The notes: generated by a model not told the origin, from the sequence alone. A DNA stretch of 64,000 nt from Flavobacteriales bacterium (GCA_016713875.1 JADJOI010000003.1:2976001-3040000), one strand, 5' to 3'; shown: positions 34,771-44,116, numbered from the stretch's first letter. Made by a program: numbers and translations.

Positions 34771-35649
34771 ATGGACCGCAAGGACTTCCTCCGCAAGAGC
34801 CTCATGGGCACGGGCATGCTCGTGAGCGGCACGGCCGCTGCGCAGCTGATGCAGAACGACATCGATGAACTGAGACCCCTGGAGCCGGTGGGCTTCGACC
34901 ACCTGCCCCCAACACCCCCCGAACGCATGGGCAACATGGTCCTGCACCGCGCCGGCGACCGCGGCACCGCCGACCACGGCTGGCTGAAGGCCAACTTCAG
35001 CTTCAGCTTCGCCAACTGGTACGACCCCACCCGCATGCACTTCGGCGTGCTGCGCGTGATGAACGACGACATCATTGCCGCGGGCAAGGGCTTCAGCACC
35101 CACCCGCACGACAACATGGAGATCATCACGATCCCCCTGAATGGCGCGCTACAGCACAAGGACAGCATGGGCAACACCAGCATCATCCACGCGGGTGAAG
35201 TGCAGGTGATGAGCGCCGGCACGGGGATCCTGCACAGCGAGTTCAACCCCTACGGAGACCGTGATGCGAACACGCTGCAGATCTGGCTCTTCCCGAAGAG
35301 GCGGCAGGTGACCCCGCGCTACCAGCAGATGACGCTGGACCCGAAGGACCGCGTGAACCAGTGGCAGCAGGTGCTGAGCCCCGACCCGGATGATGCGGGC
35401 GTGTGGATCCATCAGGACGCCTGGTTCCACATCGGCAAGTTCGACGCGGCGAAGACGACCACCTACGACGTGAAGCGCACCGGCAACGGCGTGTACGCCT
35501 TCGTGATCGAGGGCAGCGCCACCGTCAATGGCCAGCAGCTGGGCAAGCGCGATGCGCTGGGCGTGTGGGACACCGCCACGCTGAACATCGAAGCGGGCCC
35601 CACCGGCGCGGAGATCCTGCTCCAGGATGTGCCGATGCAATTATCCTGA
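34771..35649 (+). CDS. Pirin family protein (bicupin) with N-terminal export-like signal
   Basis: A 292-residue protein. The start MDRKDFLRKSLMGTGMLVSGTAAAQ resembles an export or Tat-like signal, which is unusual since most pirins are cytosolic. The N-terminal cupin has the metal-binding pattern HPHDNMEIITIPLNGALQHKDS and GTGILHSEFNP; the second cupin ends the protein (GVYAFVIEGSATVNGQ). Some pirins act as quercetin dioxygenases, others as regulators; substrate unknown here. It is preceded by a strong promoter and followed by a YceI gene. Confidence 0.85.
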   Translation: MDRKDFLRKSLMGTGMLVSGTAAAQLMQNDIDELRPLEPVGFDHLPPTPPERMGNMVLHRAGDRGTADHGWLKANFSFSFANWYDPTRMHFGVLRVMNDDIIAAGKGFSTHPHDNMEIITIPLNGALQHKDSMGNTSIIHAGEVQVMSAGTGILHSEFNPYGDRDANTLQIWLFPKRRQVTPRYQQMTLDPKDRVNQWQQVLSPDPDDAGVWIHQDAWFHIGKFDAAKTTTYDVKRTGNGVYAFVIEGSATVNGQQLGKRDALGVWDTATLNIEAGPTGAEILLQDVPMQLS

Positions 35650-35723
35650 CGCGATCGCCACGGGATCGTACGGGCGCATCATGATGCGCCCTCTGCAACC
35701 AAAAAACAACCACCTCAACAACC

Positions 35724-36269
35724 ATGGAAACAGCCACTGCGACCACCACCAAGTGGGCCATCGACCCCAGCCACTCCGAGATCCAGTTCAAGGTGAAGCA
35801 CCTCATGATCAGCACGGTCACCGGGAGCTTCAAGGAATTCGGCGCCGACGTGGAGCTGGAAGGCGATGACCTCAGCAACGCCCAAGTGAGCTTCTGGGCC
35901 AACACCGCCAGCATCTTCACCAACGACGAGAAGCGCGACGGCCACCTGCGCAGCGGCGACTTCTTCGACAGTGAGAAGTTCCCCAAGCTGAGCTTCACGA
36001 GCACGCGCATTGAAGGCAGTGGGAACACCTGGAAGGTGACGGGCGACCTCACCATCAAGGACGTGACCCGGCCCGTGACGCTGGACGTGGCGTGGAGCGG
36101 CCAGGCCAAGGACCCCTGGGGCAACGCCAAGGCCGGCCTGAGCCTGAGCGGAAAACTGGATCGCAAGGAGTTCGGCCTCACGTGGAACGCGGCGCTGGAG
36201 GCCGGCGGAGTGCTGGTGAGCGACGAGGTCCGCATCGTGGCGGAGGTGCAGCTGGCCAAGCAGGGCTGA
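35724..36269 (+). CDS. YceI family protein
   Basis: A 181-residue lipocalin-like protein that binds isoprenoid or other hydrophobic ligands. The family core is clear: KWAIDPSHSEIQFKVKHLMISTVTGSFKEF, then RDGHLRSGDFFDSEKFPKLSFTS and GDLTIKDVTRPVTLDV. The N-terminus has no signal peptide, so it should be cytosolic. It lies 74 bp downstream of the pirin gene; such pairs are common in Bacteroidota and suggest a shared stress or redox role. Confidence 0.92.
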   Translation: METATATTTKWAIDPSHSEIQFKVKHLMISTVTGSFKEFGADVELEGDDLSNAQVSFWANTASIFTNDEKRDGHLRSGDFFDSEKFPKLSFTSTRIEGSGNTWKVTGDLTIKDVTRPVTLDVAWSGQAKDPWGNAKAGLSLSGKLDRKEFGLTWNAALEAGGVLVSDEVRIVAEVQLAKQG

Positions 36270-36357
36270 GCCCGACGCACGCCCACGGGGTGAAGGGCCT
36301 GCTCCACAAAGGGCGGGCCTTTCGCGTGGAACGGCCGAACGATCCGCATCTTGCGGC

Positions 36358-38007
36358 ATGGCCGCTCCGCTGACCACCCCCGAGATCCTCGACCTGCGAC
36401 GCGCACTGCCCCGCACCACGGGCCCGGAGCGAGGCCGGATGCTGGAGGCCGCGATGGCCCGCCACCCGCGCTCTTCGACCGCCCTCAAGGAATGGCACGA
36501 CCTGCTGCTCTTCCTCCTGGCCCACCCGGCGGATCAGGCGGAACATGACCAGGCCATGGTCGCCCTGTCGCGCGTGATGGAGCGCACACGGTCCGGCGGC
36601 CCGGGCCCCGGCCTCACGAACAGTGGCGTGGCGGGCACCCCCATCCAGGGCATCTACAGCCTGTCGCTCGTGCGGTGGATGCTCTCGCGATGGAGCGCGC
36701 ACATGCGCCGGGTGGCCACGGACGCGACGCTGGATGATCTACGCGAGACCCTGCGCCCCCTGCTGCCCCAGGCCGAGCAGGAATCCGTGGACCGGCCGGT
36801 GGAGGATAGCACCGAGCTGATGGCCGCGCTTTTCAGCCCCGATCCGCACCGACAGCTATCCGCGCTGGTCAACATCCTGGACGGGCTGCCTGCTCCCGAA
36901 GCGCTGCGCGAGGCGCTGTGGAGCCGGATGCTGATCACCGTGGCCGTGGACGGCCCCCCGGGCTGCGACCTGACCACGGCCCGCGCACCGGCGGCGGCGC
37001 CCTTCTGCCATCCGCACGGGCTGAGCAAGGGGGTGGACCTCCGCGCCGTGCTGGACAGCCCGGTGCCGCCACCGCTGCGGCTCACCGCGGCGCAGCAGAA
37101 GGACCTCGTGGACACGGCACGCACCGTGCTGGCCGTGCAGGAGCGCGAGACCGACCCGGTGACCTGGGCCGGCGCGGTGGAGCTCTTCGACCTCGGCCGG
37201 GGCTTGCGCATCGCGCTCTTCCACCTGGATGCCGCGCATCGGCTGCCCTTCGACAGCTATGTGGGCTTCATGGCCTTCCGCAACGGCGTGGCCCTCGCCT
37301 ACGGGGGCGCTTGGATCTTCCCGGGCCGCAGCAAGGTGGGCATCAACGTGTTCCCCGCCGTGCGCGGGGGCGAGAGCGCCTGGTTCTTCGCCCAGTTGCT
37401 TCGCCTGTACCACCAGCGCTTCGGCGTGGCCTGCTTCGAGGCCGAGAACTACCAGTTGGGCCACGACAACCCGGACGGGCTGAAGAGCGGCGCCTACTGG
37501 TTCTACTACCGGCTCGGCTTCCGCCCGATGACACGGCCACTGCAACGCCTGGCGGAGCGGGAGTTCAGCAAGCTCGCCTCGCGCAAGGGCCATCAGGTGC
37601 CGCTGAAGCTGCTGAAGGACCTCGTTGCCGAAGGAATGGAACTCCCGGTGGGCGCGCAGAACGGACCCGTACTGGACACCGCCTCGCTGTCCGCAGCCCT
37701 GCCGGTGCGTGTGGCGGGCCTGCACGGCGGCGACCGTGTGCGGGCGATGCGGTGTGCGCTGGAGCGGCTCTGCCGCTGCCTGCCGGTGGGGGACCTGAGC
37801 ACATGGACCGCGGACGAGCGGACGGCGCTGTACCTGTGGGCGTTGCCGCTGGACCTGATCGACGACCTGGAGCGCTGGAGCCTGCCGGAGCGCCGGGCCC
37901 TGGTGGCACTGGTGAAGGCCAAGGGCGAAGCCACGGAGACCCGCCATCAGCTGCTGCTGCGGAAGCACGCGCGCCTGCGTGCCGCCTGGGCGACGGTGGC
38001 CCGGTGA
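36358..38007 (+). CDS. Unrecognised 549-residue protein with a GNAT-like core
   Basis: No family that I can name. The N-terminal ~280 residues are helical and charged. Residues about 280-400 read SYVGFMAFRNGVALAYGGAWIFPGRSKVGINVFPAVRGGESAWFFAQLLRLYHQRFGVACFEAENYQ...YWFYYRLGFRPM. The strand-helix layout, the Gly-rich loop (RGGESAW) and the closing YYRLGF resemble an acyl-CoA N-acyltransferase fold. The C-terminal part is helical (ERRALVALVKAKGEATETRHQLLLRKH). ATG 36358 is preceded by only a weak CATCTTGC box. Codon use looks native. Confidence 0.7.
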   Translation: MAAPLTTPEILDLRRALPRTTGPERGRMLEAAMARHPRSSTALKEWHDLLLFLLAHPADQAEHDQAMVALSRVMERTRSGGPGPGLTNSGVAGTPIQGIYSLSLVRWMLSRWSAHMRRVATDATLDDLRETLRPLLPQAEQESVDRPVEDSTELMAALFSPDPHRQLSALVNILDGLPAPEALREALWSRMLITVAVDGPPGCDLTTARAPAAAPFCHPHGLSKGVDLRAVLDSPVPPPLRLTAAQQKDLVDTARTVLAVQERETDPVTWAGAVELFDLGRGLRIALFHLDAAHRLPFDSYVGFMAFRNGVALAYGGAWIFPGRSKVGINVFPAVRGGESAWFFAQLLRLYHQRFGVACFEAENYQLGHDNPDGLKSGAYWFYYRLGFRPMTRPLQRLAEREFSKLASRKGHQVPLKLLKDLVAEGMELPVGAQNGPVLDTASLSAALPVRVAGLHGGDRVRAMRCALERLCRCLPVGDLSTWTADERTALYLWALPLDLIDDLERWSLPERRALVALVKAKGEATETRHQLLLRKHARLRAAWATVAR

Positions 38008-38068
38008 CCGATGTCACTGTTCCGGTGGTGCCTCCGTGCCCAGCTTGGTGGTCCCAAACCCAAGGGCC

Positions 38069-39337
38069 ATGGCGAACGCTCACTACGACGTGCTGATCAT
38101 CGGCGGAGGTACGGCCGGCATCATGACGGCCGCACAACTGCACCGCAAGGACAGAAAGCTGCGCATCGCCATCCTGGACCCCGCCCGGGACCACTGGTAC
38201 CAGCCCGCCTGGACGCTGGTGGCGGCGGGCACCTTCGCCATGAAGGACACCCGGCGCGAGGAGGCCACCGTGGTGCCCGAGGGCGTGGACCTGATCCGCG
38301 AGGCCGCCGCCTCATTCGAACCGGACGCGAACACGGTGCGCACCACCAACGGCAGAGGCTACACATACGGCCATCTCGTGGTGTGTCCGGGCATCAAGCT
38401 CGACCTCGACGCGCTGCCCGGCCTGCGCGAGGCCCTGGCCACCGATGTGGTGTGCAGCAACTACATCGACCCGGAGAAGACGCGGCGCGTGATGGAGGAC
38501 TTCACGGGCGGTGTGGCCGTGTTCACGCAACCCGCCACGCCGATCAAGTGCGGTGGCGCGCCGCAAAAGGCCGCCTACCTGGCCGACGAGTTCTTCCGCA
38601 AGCGCGGTGTGCGCGACCGCACCAAGCTCGTCTTCGCCACCCCGGGCTCGGTGATCTTCGGCGTGCAGCCCTTCCGCGCGGCGCTGGAGGACGTGGTGCG
38701 CAAGAAGGAGATCATCCTCAAGACCTTCTACAACCCGATCCGCATCGATCCGGAGAAGCAGGAGATCCACTTCAAGTGGAGCAAGCCCGGCGACAACCAC
38801 TGCGTGCTCACCGAGGAGCAAGGCCTACCGGAGAAGATCGAGGGGGAGAGCACCATCGTGATGCGGTACGACATGCTGCATCTGGCGCCTCCGCAAAGCG
38901 CGCCCGACGTCGTGCGGAACTCGCCCCTGGCCTACGCCGACGGGCCGAACAAGGGCTGGTTGGAGGTGGACATCCACACCCTGCAGCACAAGCGGTACCC
39001 CAACATCTTCGGCCTGGGCGATGTGGCGGCGCTGCCCACGGCCAAGACGGGTGCGGCCATCCGCAAGCAGGCCCCGGTGGTGGTGGCGAACATCCTACAG
39101 CGCATCAAGGACGGCGCGTTGAGCACCGAACAGTACAGCGGCTACAGCAGCTGTCCGCTCGTGACAGGATACGGGAAGATGCTCCTTGCCGAGTTCAAGT
39201 ACGACAACGTGCGGGACAGCGACCCGCTGCTGAGCCGGTTCTTCGACACCAGCAAGCCCTTATGGAGCATGTGGGTGCTGAAGAAGTACCTGCTGCCCTG
39301 GCTGTACTGGAACCGGATGCTGAAGGGGACCATGTGA
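38069..39337 (+). CDS. sqr: Sulfide:quinone oxidoreductase (SQOR-type, type II)
   Basis: A 422-residue FAD enzyme. The dinucleotide motif IIGGGTAGIMTA is at the N-terminus. The two redox cysteines expected of the mitochondrial-type enzyme are Cys161 (TPIKCGGAPQKAAYLADEF) and Cys362 (SCPLVTGYGK), and the segments LQHKRYPNIFGLGD and LPWLYWNRMLKG also match that type. It oxidises sulfide to a persulfide and reduces quinone at the membrane. No other sulfide-oxidation gene is nearby; the complex I operon feeds the same quinone pool. The preceding hypothetical gene is on the same strand. Confidence 0.92.
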   Translation: MANAHYDVLIIGGGTAGIMTAAQLHRKDRKLRIAILDPARDHWYQPAWTLVAAGTFAMKDTRREEATVVPEGVDLIREAAASFEPDANTVRTTNGRGYTYGHLVVCPGIKLDLDALPGLREALATDVVCSNYIDPEKTRRVMEDFTGGVAVFTQPATPIKCGGAPQKAAYLADEFFRKRGVRDRTKLVFATPGSVIFGVQPFRAALEDVVRKKEIILKTFYNPIRIDPEKQEIHFKWSKPGDNHCVLTEEQGLPEKIEGESTIVMRYDMLHLAPPQSAPDVVRNSPLAYADGPNKGWLEVDIHTLQHKRYPNIFGLGDVAALPTAKTGAAIRKQAPVVVANILQRIKDGALSTEQYSGYSSCPLVTGYGKMLLAEFKYDNVRDSDPLLSRFFDTSKPLWSMWVLKKYLLPWLYWNRMLKGTM

Positions 39338-39360
39338 GGTCCGTTCCGGGGCCGACCGGC

Positions 39361-39368
39361 TATCTTCG
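39361..39368 (+). promoter_or_regulatory. -7-like box for ileS (TATCTTCG)
   Basis: One mismatch to TAnnTTTG, 20 nt upstream of the ileS ATG. The same TATCTTC form recurs before other genes here (51734-51741). Confidence 0.45.
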
Positions 39369-39388
39369 CAGCCCGTTCGAAAGCCCTG

Positions 39389-42300
39389 ATGGACAAGCGT
39401 TTTCCGCAGTACGACGAGCTCGACCTGCCCAAGGTCGCCGAGGAGGTATTGACCCAGTGGGAGGCCGAGGACACCTTCGGCCGCAGCCTGGAACTGCGCA
39501 AGGATGCGCCGCCCTTCGTGTTCTATGAAGGCCCACCCAGCGCCAATGGACTTCCCGGCATCCACCACGTGATGGCGCGTGCCATCAAGGACATCTTCTG
39601 CCGCTACCAGACGCAGAAGGGCCACCGCGTGGACCGCAAGGCCGGCTGGGACACGCACGGCCTGCCCATCGAACTGGGCGTGGAGAAGGAGCTCGGAATC
39701 ACCAAGGAGGACATCGGCAAGAGCATCTCCATCGAGGAGTACAACGCCGCGTGCAAGAAGGCCGTGATGCGCTACACCGATGTGTGGAACGACCTCACCA
39801 AGCGCATCGGCTTCTGGCTCGACCTGGACAAGCCTTATGTCACCTACCACACCAAGTACATCGAGAGCGTGTGGCACCTGCTGAAGCAGCTCCACGACCA
39901 GGACCTGCTGTACAAGGGCTACACCATCCAACCTTATTCGCCCGCAGCAGGCACGGGCCTCTCCAGCCACGAGCTCAACCAGCCCGGCACCTACAAGCCG
40001 GTGAAGGACACCAGCGTGGTGGCGCAGTTCAAGGTGAAGCGCGATGCGAACAGCGAGTGGCTCTTCAAGGACGCCTTCGGCGACGTGTTCATCCTCGCGT
40101 GGACGACCACACCCTGGACCCTGCCCAGCAACTGCGCGCTCACCGTGGGCCCCAAGCTGGACTATGTGCGCGTGAAGACCTTCAACCCCTACACGCACGC
40201 GCCGCAGACGGTGGTGCTCGCGAGGGCGCGGTTGAACACCTACTTTAAGGAGGACCACAAAGACGCCTGCTTCGACGACCACAAGAAGGATGGCAAGAAC
40301 ATCCCGTGGAGCATCGATGGTGAGTTCTATGGCCACCAGCTCGAAGGCGTGCGCTATGAGCAACTGCTGCCCTATGCCACACCCGAGGGCGGCGATGCGT
40401 TCAAGGTGATTAGCGGCGACTTCGTGACCACAGAGGATGGTACCGGTGTGGTACATACGGCGCCCACATTTGGTGCGGACGATGCGCGGGTAGCAAGAGA
40501 ACACAGTATCGCACCGATGCTCGTGCCCCCGGTTGAACCCGTGACCGAGTTCGTTCTCGGCCCGACCGGGTATTTCGCATTGCCTTTCTCTGGCTCCACC
40601 TTCTATCAAGCATTCGTTTCTGGCGCGACCGTCTCAAACATCGCCCAATCGGGAAGCTTGAGTCAGCCTGAAAAAGTCACACTAACAACCTACTGGAACA
40701 AGGCTCAACAACGGCCTCTCAATCATGAGGAAATCGTGCAGGTGATCAGCCTCACAAAGCCTCATGCCCAAGAGCTAATTGGCGAACAGTGGAATAAAGC
40801 CAGAGAGGGTAAACTTGTTCCTCTCGTTGACTTGCAGGGTCGTTTCAATTGGGCGGTTCGAGACTTCGCAGGCGAGTACGTGAAAGCCGAGTACTACACC
40901 GCTGAAGAACTGGTCGCCGAGGCCGAGAAGCAGGGCCGCGACAAGTACCTCAGCGTCGATGAGCGCATCGCCATCAAGCTGAAGACGGAGGGCCGCGCCT
41001 TCAAGGTGGAGAAGGTCGAGCACAACTACCCGCACTGCTGGCGCACCGACAAGCCCGTGCTCTACTACCCGCTCGATAGCTGGTTCGTGCGTGTGACCGC
41101 GAAGAAGGACCGCCTGATCGCGCTGAACAAGACCATCACCTGGAAGCCCGAAAGCACGGGCACGGGCCGCTTCGGCAATTGGCTGGAGAACCTGCAGGAC
41201 TGGAACCTGTCGAGATCACGCTACTGGGGCATCCCGTTGCCCATCTGGCGCACCGCCGATGGCGATGAAGAGCTGTGCATCGGTTCGCTGAAGCAATTGA
41301 AGGAGGAGGTCGCCAAGTCTTTGAAAGCAGGCGTGATGAAGGAGGATCCATACGCTGCGTTCAAAGTCGATGACATGAGCGACGCCAACTACGACACGGT
41401 GGACCTGCACCGTCCTTACGTGGACCACATCGTGCTCGTATCGCCCAGCGGCAAACCCATGCACCGCGAGACGGACCTCATCGATGTGTGGTTCGACAGC
41501 GGCGCCATGCCCTACGCGCAGTGGCACTACCCCTTTGAGAACGAGGCCACCTTCAAGGAGAAGTTCCCCGCTGCGTTCATCGCGGAAGGTGTCGATCAGA
41601 CGCGCGGCTGGTTCTACACCCTGCACGCCATCGCCACGCTCACGCAGGACAGCGTGGCCTACAGGACCGTGGTGAGCAACGGCCTGGTGCTGGACAAGGT
41701 GGGGCAGAAGATGAGCAAGCGCCTGGGCAACGCGGTGGACCCCTTCAAGACCCTGGACCAGTACGGCGCCGATGCCGTGCGCTGGTACATGATCAGCAAC
41801 GCCTCGCCGTGGGACAACCTGAAGTTCGACGCCGAAGGCATCACCGAGGTGCAGCGCAAGTTCTTCCGCGCGCTCTTCAACACCTACACCTTCTTCGCGC
41901 TCTACGCCAACATCGACGGCTACGACGGTACCCGTGAAGCCGCGTTCACCGAGAGCGACCGCTGGATCCTCTCACGCCTCAACAGCGTGCTGAAGCTGGC
42001 CGATGCGAGCTACGCGGACTACGAGCCCACCATCGCTGCGCGAGCCATCCAGGACTTCGTGGTGGAGGACCTCAGCAACTGGTACGTGCGCCTCAACCGT
42101 CGCCGCTTCTGGAAGGGCGAGCTGGGCGCCGATAAGAACGCTGCGTTCCGGACCCTGCACCGCTGCCTTGAAGTGGTGGCGATGCTCAGCGCGCCCATCG
42201 CACCGTTCTTCAGCGACCGCCTGTACCGCGACCTGAAGGGATCGAGCGTTCACCTCAGCGATTGGCCGAAACCTGACGAGTCGCTCATCGACACTGAACT

Positions 42301-43072
42301 CGAGCAGCGCACCGCGCTCGCGCAGAAGCTCACCTCGCTGGTGCTGAGCATCCGCAAGAAGGAGGGGCACCGCGTGCGTCAGCCACTGCAGAAGATGCTG
42401 GTGCCGGTGACCGATACCGCCATGCGCACGCGCCTCGAGGCCATCCGCGACCTCGTGCTGAGCGAAGTGAACGTGAAGGAGCTGGTGATCCTCGATGCGA
42501 GCGAGAGCAAGCTCAGCAAGAGGATCAAGCCTGATTTCAAGAAGCTCGGTGCCCGCATGGGCAAGCTGATGAAGAGCGTGGCCGCTGCGGTGAACGCCTT
42601 CGACCAGGCGCAGATCGCCTCGCTTGAAGCCAACGGCCGCATGCCGTTGAACGTGGAGGGCCAGGAGGTGGAGCTCCTGCGCGACGACGTGGAGATCACG
42701 GCCGAGAACGTGCCGGGCCTCAGTGTGGCCAGCGATGGATCGCTCACCGTGGCACTGGACATCACACTGACGGAGGAGCTGATCAGCGAGGGCATCGCCC
42801 GCGAGCTGGTGAGCCGGATCCAGACCCTGCGCAAGGAAAGCGGATTCGAGGTGACGGACCGCATCGAGGTCCGGATCGGGGCGGGTGCGGAGGGTCCGGT
42901 CTCCGGGGCCGTGATGCGCCACGGCGCCTACATCGGCGCCGAGGTTCTTTCCTTAACCCCTGTGGATCAGCTACTTGGCGACCCCGATGGCCTGGCCGGT
43001 GCGGTGGTGCACCCAGTGGACCTGGAGGATGGGGTGGGATGCCGGATCGCCTTGTCCCGCGTGGCCTGGTAA
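39389..43072 (+). CDS. ileS: Isoleucyl-tRNA synthetase with an atypical insertion in the editing domain
   Basis: A 1227-residue class I synthetase. The HIGH-like motif is NGLPGIHHVMAR (about residues 53-64) and the KMSKS loop is GQKMSKRLGN (about residue 774). The tRNA-binding C-terminal part ends normally. In the CP1 editing domain the expected run TAPTFGADDARVA...VPLVDLQGRF is split by roughly 90-100 extra residues (about 375-475; bases ~40510-40820). That segment is visibly poorer in GC than the rest of the gene. The reading frame is kept. Length is therefore greater than the ~1130-1150 residues usual for Bacteroidota. Charges tRNA(Ile). Confidence 0.95.
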   Translation: MDKRFPQYDELDLPKVAEEVLTQWEAEDTFGRSLELRKDAPPFVFYEGPPSANGLPGIHHVMARAIKDIFCRYQTQKGHRVDRKAGWDTHGLPIELGVEKELGITKEDIGKSISIEEYNAACKKAVMRYTDVWNDLTKRIGFWLDLDKPYVTYHTKYIESVWHLLKQLHDQDLLYKGYTIQPYSPAAGTGLSSHELNQPGTYKPVKDTSVVAQFKVKRDANSEWLFKDAFGDVFILAWTTTPWTLPSNCALTVGPKLDYVRVKTFNPYTHAPQTVVLARARLNTYFKEDHKDACFDDHKKDGKNIPWSIDGEFYGHQLEGVRYEQLLPYATPEGGDAFKVISGDFVTTEDGTGVVHTAPTFGADDARVAREHSIAPMLVPPVEPVTEFVLGPTGYFALPFSGSTFYQAFVSGATVSNIAQSGSLSQPEKVTLTTYWNKAQQRPLNHEEIVQVISLTKPHAQELIGEQWNKAREGKLVPLVDLQGRFNWAVRDFAGEYVKAEYYTAEELVAEAEKQGRDKYLSVDERIAIKLKTEGRAFKVEKVEHNYPHCWRTDKPVLYYPLDSWFVRVTAKKDRLIALNKTITWKPESTGTGRFGNWLENLQDWNLSRSRYWGIPLPIWRTADGDEELCIGSLKQLKEEVAKSLKAGVMKEDPYAAFKVDDMSDANYDTVDLHRPYVDHIVLVSPSGKPMHRETDLIDVWFDSGAMPYAQWHYPFENEATFKEKFPAAFIAEGVDQTRGWFYTLHAIATLTQDSVAYRTVVSNGLVLDKVGQKMSKRLGNAVDPFKTLDQYGADAVRWYMISNASPWDNLKFDAEGITEVQRKFFRALFNTYTFFALYANIDGYDGTREAAFTESDRWILSRLNSVLKLADASYADYEPTIAARAIQDFVVEDLSNWYVRLNRRRFWKGELGADKNAAFRTLHRCLEVVAMLSAPIAPFFSDRLYRDLKGSSVHLSDWPKPDESLIDTELEQRTALAQKLTSLVLSIRKKEGHRVRQPLQKMLVPVTDTAMRTRLEAIRDLVLSEVNVKELVILDASESKLSKRIKPDFKKLGARMGKLMKSVAAAVNAFDQAQIASLEANGRMPLNVEGQEVELLRDDVEITAENVPGLSVASDGSLTVALDITLTEELISEGIARELVSRIQTLRKESGFEVTDRIEVRIGAGAEGPVSGAVMRHGAYIGAEVLSLTPVDQLLGDPDGLAGAVVHPVDLEDGVGCRIALSRVAW

Positions 43073-43085
43073 GCCCCCGGGGGCT
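43072..43085. repeat. Perfect 14-bp palindrome between ileS and the DksA-like gene
   Basis: AGCCCCCGGGGGCT starts at the last base of the ileS stop codon and ends at the first base of the next gene's -7 box (43085). It could be the stem of an ileS terminator or an operator for the downstream promoter; there is no U-tract. Confidence 0.5.
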
Positions 43086-43092
43086 ATATTCG
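43085..43092 (+). promoter_or_regulatory. -7-like box (TATATTCG) for the DksA-like gene
   Basis: One mismatch to TAnnTTTG, 24 nt upstream of ATG 43117, directly after the palindrome. Supports ATG 43117 as the real start rather than the internal GTG at 43235. Confidence 0.5.
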
Positions 43093-43116
43093 CGGATCCT
43101 TAATCCGGAGGGTCCC

Positions 43117-44116
43117 ATGGCCAAGAAACCCACCCCCAAGTCCGCCGCAAAACGGAACGCGCCGAAGAAGAAGCCAGCCAAGCCCTTGAAGAAAGCGGCC
43201 AAGCCGGCCAAGAAGGCCGGCGAGCCCCAAGCCCGTGGCGAAAAAGGCCGTGAAGAAGGTGGTGAAGAAGGCCGCCCCTCCCAAGAAGGTGAAGCCCCTT
43301 GCGAAGAAGGCCGCGCCGGCCAAGAAGGCGAACGCCAAACCGGCCGCGAAGAAGCCGGTAGCCAAGAAGGTGGTGGCCAAGAAGCCCGTACCCGTGAAGA
43401 AAGCCCTGACGAAGAAACCCGCCGCCGCTCCGAAGCCTGCCGCGAAGCCCACGCCGAAAGCGGTGAGCAAACCGGCCCCCGCGCCCAAGCCCGCTCCCGC
43501 CCCGAAAGCGGTGGCTGCGCCCAAGCCGGTGCCCGCACCCAAGCCTGCGCCGGTGGCCAAGGCCCCGGCTCCGGCCCCCAAACCGGCTCCTGCCAAACCC
43601 GAACCCCGATCCAGGTCCGCCAAGGCGGCCACCGAGAAGGAGGAGAAGTCCTCCGCCCCTGTGGTCCGGATGAGCGGAGCCCCCGTGATGCCCAAGGCCG
43701 CCCCGATCGTCAAGAAACAAGTGTCCACGTTGGAATCCGCAGACAAGGAGCGCTACAGCGATGATGAGCTCGAGGAGTTCAAGCAGATCATCCTCAAGAA
43801 GCTGGAGGAAGCGCGCAAGGACTACGACCTGCTGAAGCAGACGCTGGCGAACACCGACAACAACGGCACGGACGACACGAGCCCCTCGTTCAAGATGATC
43901 GAGGACGGCAGCGAGACGCTGAGCCGGGAGGAGACCGCCCAGCTGGCCGCCCGCCAGGAGAAGTTCATCAAGCACCTGGAGGACGCCCTGTTGCGCATCC
44001 GCAACAAGACCTACGGCATCTGCCGCGTCACCGGCCGTCTGATCAGCAAGGAGCGTTTGCGCCTGGTGCCGCACGCCACCCTGAGCATCGAGGCCAAGCA
44101 GCAGATGGGCAGCTGA
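43117..44116 (+). CDS. DksA/TraR-like protein with a long Lys/Ala/Pro tail; one-base frameshift
   Basis: About 332 residues if one extra C in the run 43225-43228 is ignored. The frame MAKKPTPKSAAKRNAPKKKPAKPLKKAAKPAKKAGEP then continues as KPVAKKAVKKVVKKAAPPKK. Residues up to about 205 are a histone-H1-like tail of Lys, Ala and Pro. The C-terminal ~115 residues are a DksA/TraR domain: DDELEEFKQIILKKLEEARKDYDLL, then a degenerate zinc finger with a single Cys (YGICRVTGRLISKERLRLVPHATLSIEAK), as in Bacteroidota homologues. It could bind RNA polymerase and, through the tail, nucleic acid. Without the frame correction, translation could still start at GTG 43235 (293 residues). Confidence 0.85.

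Noticed and set aside
36308..36340. Intrinsic terminator after the YceI gene
   Set aside because: The possible AAAGG/CCTTT stem is short and interrupted and has no U-tract.
39389..43072. Intein in IleS
   Set aside because: The insert lacks the Cys/Ser start, the HN-Cys end and the block motifs of inteins, and sits in the editing domain rather than at the active site.
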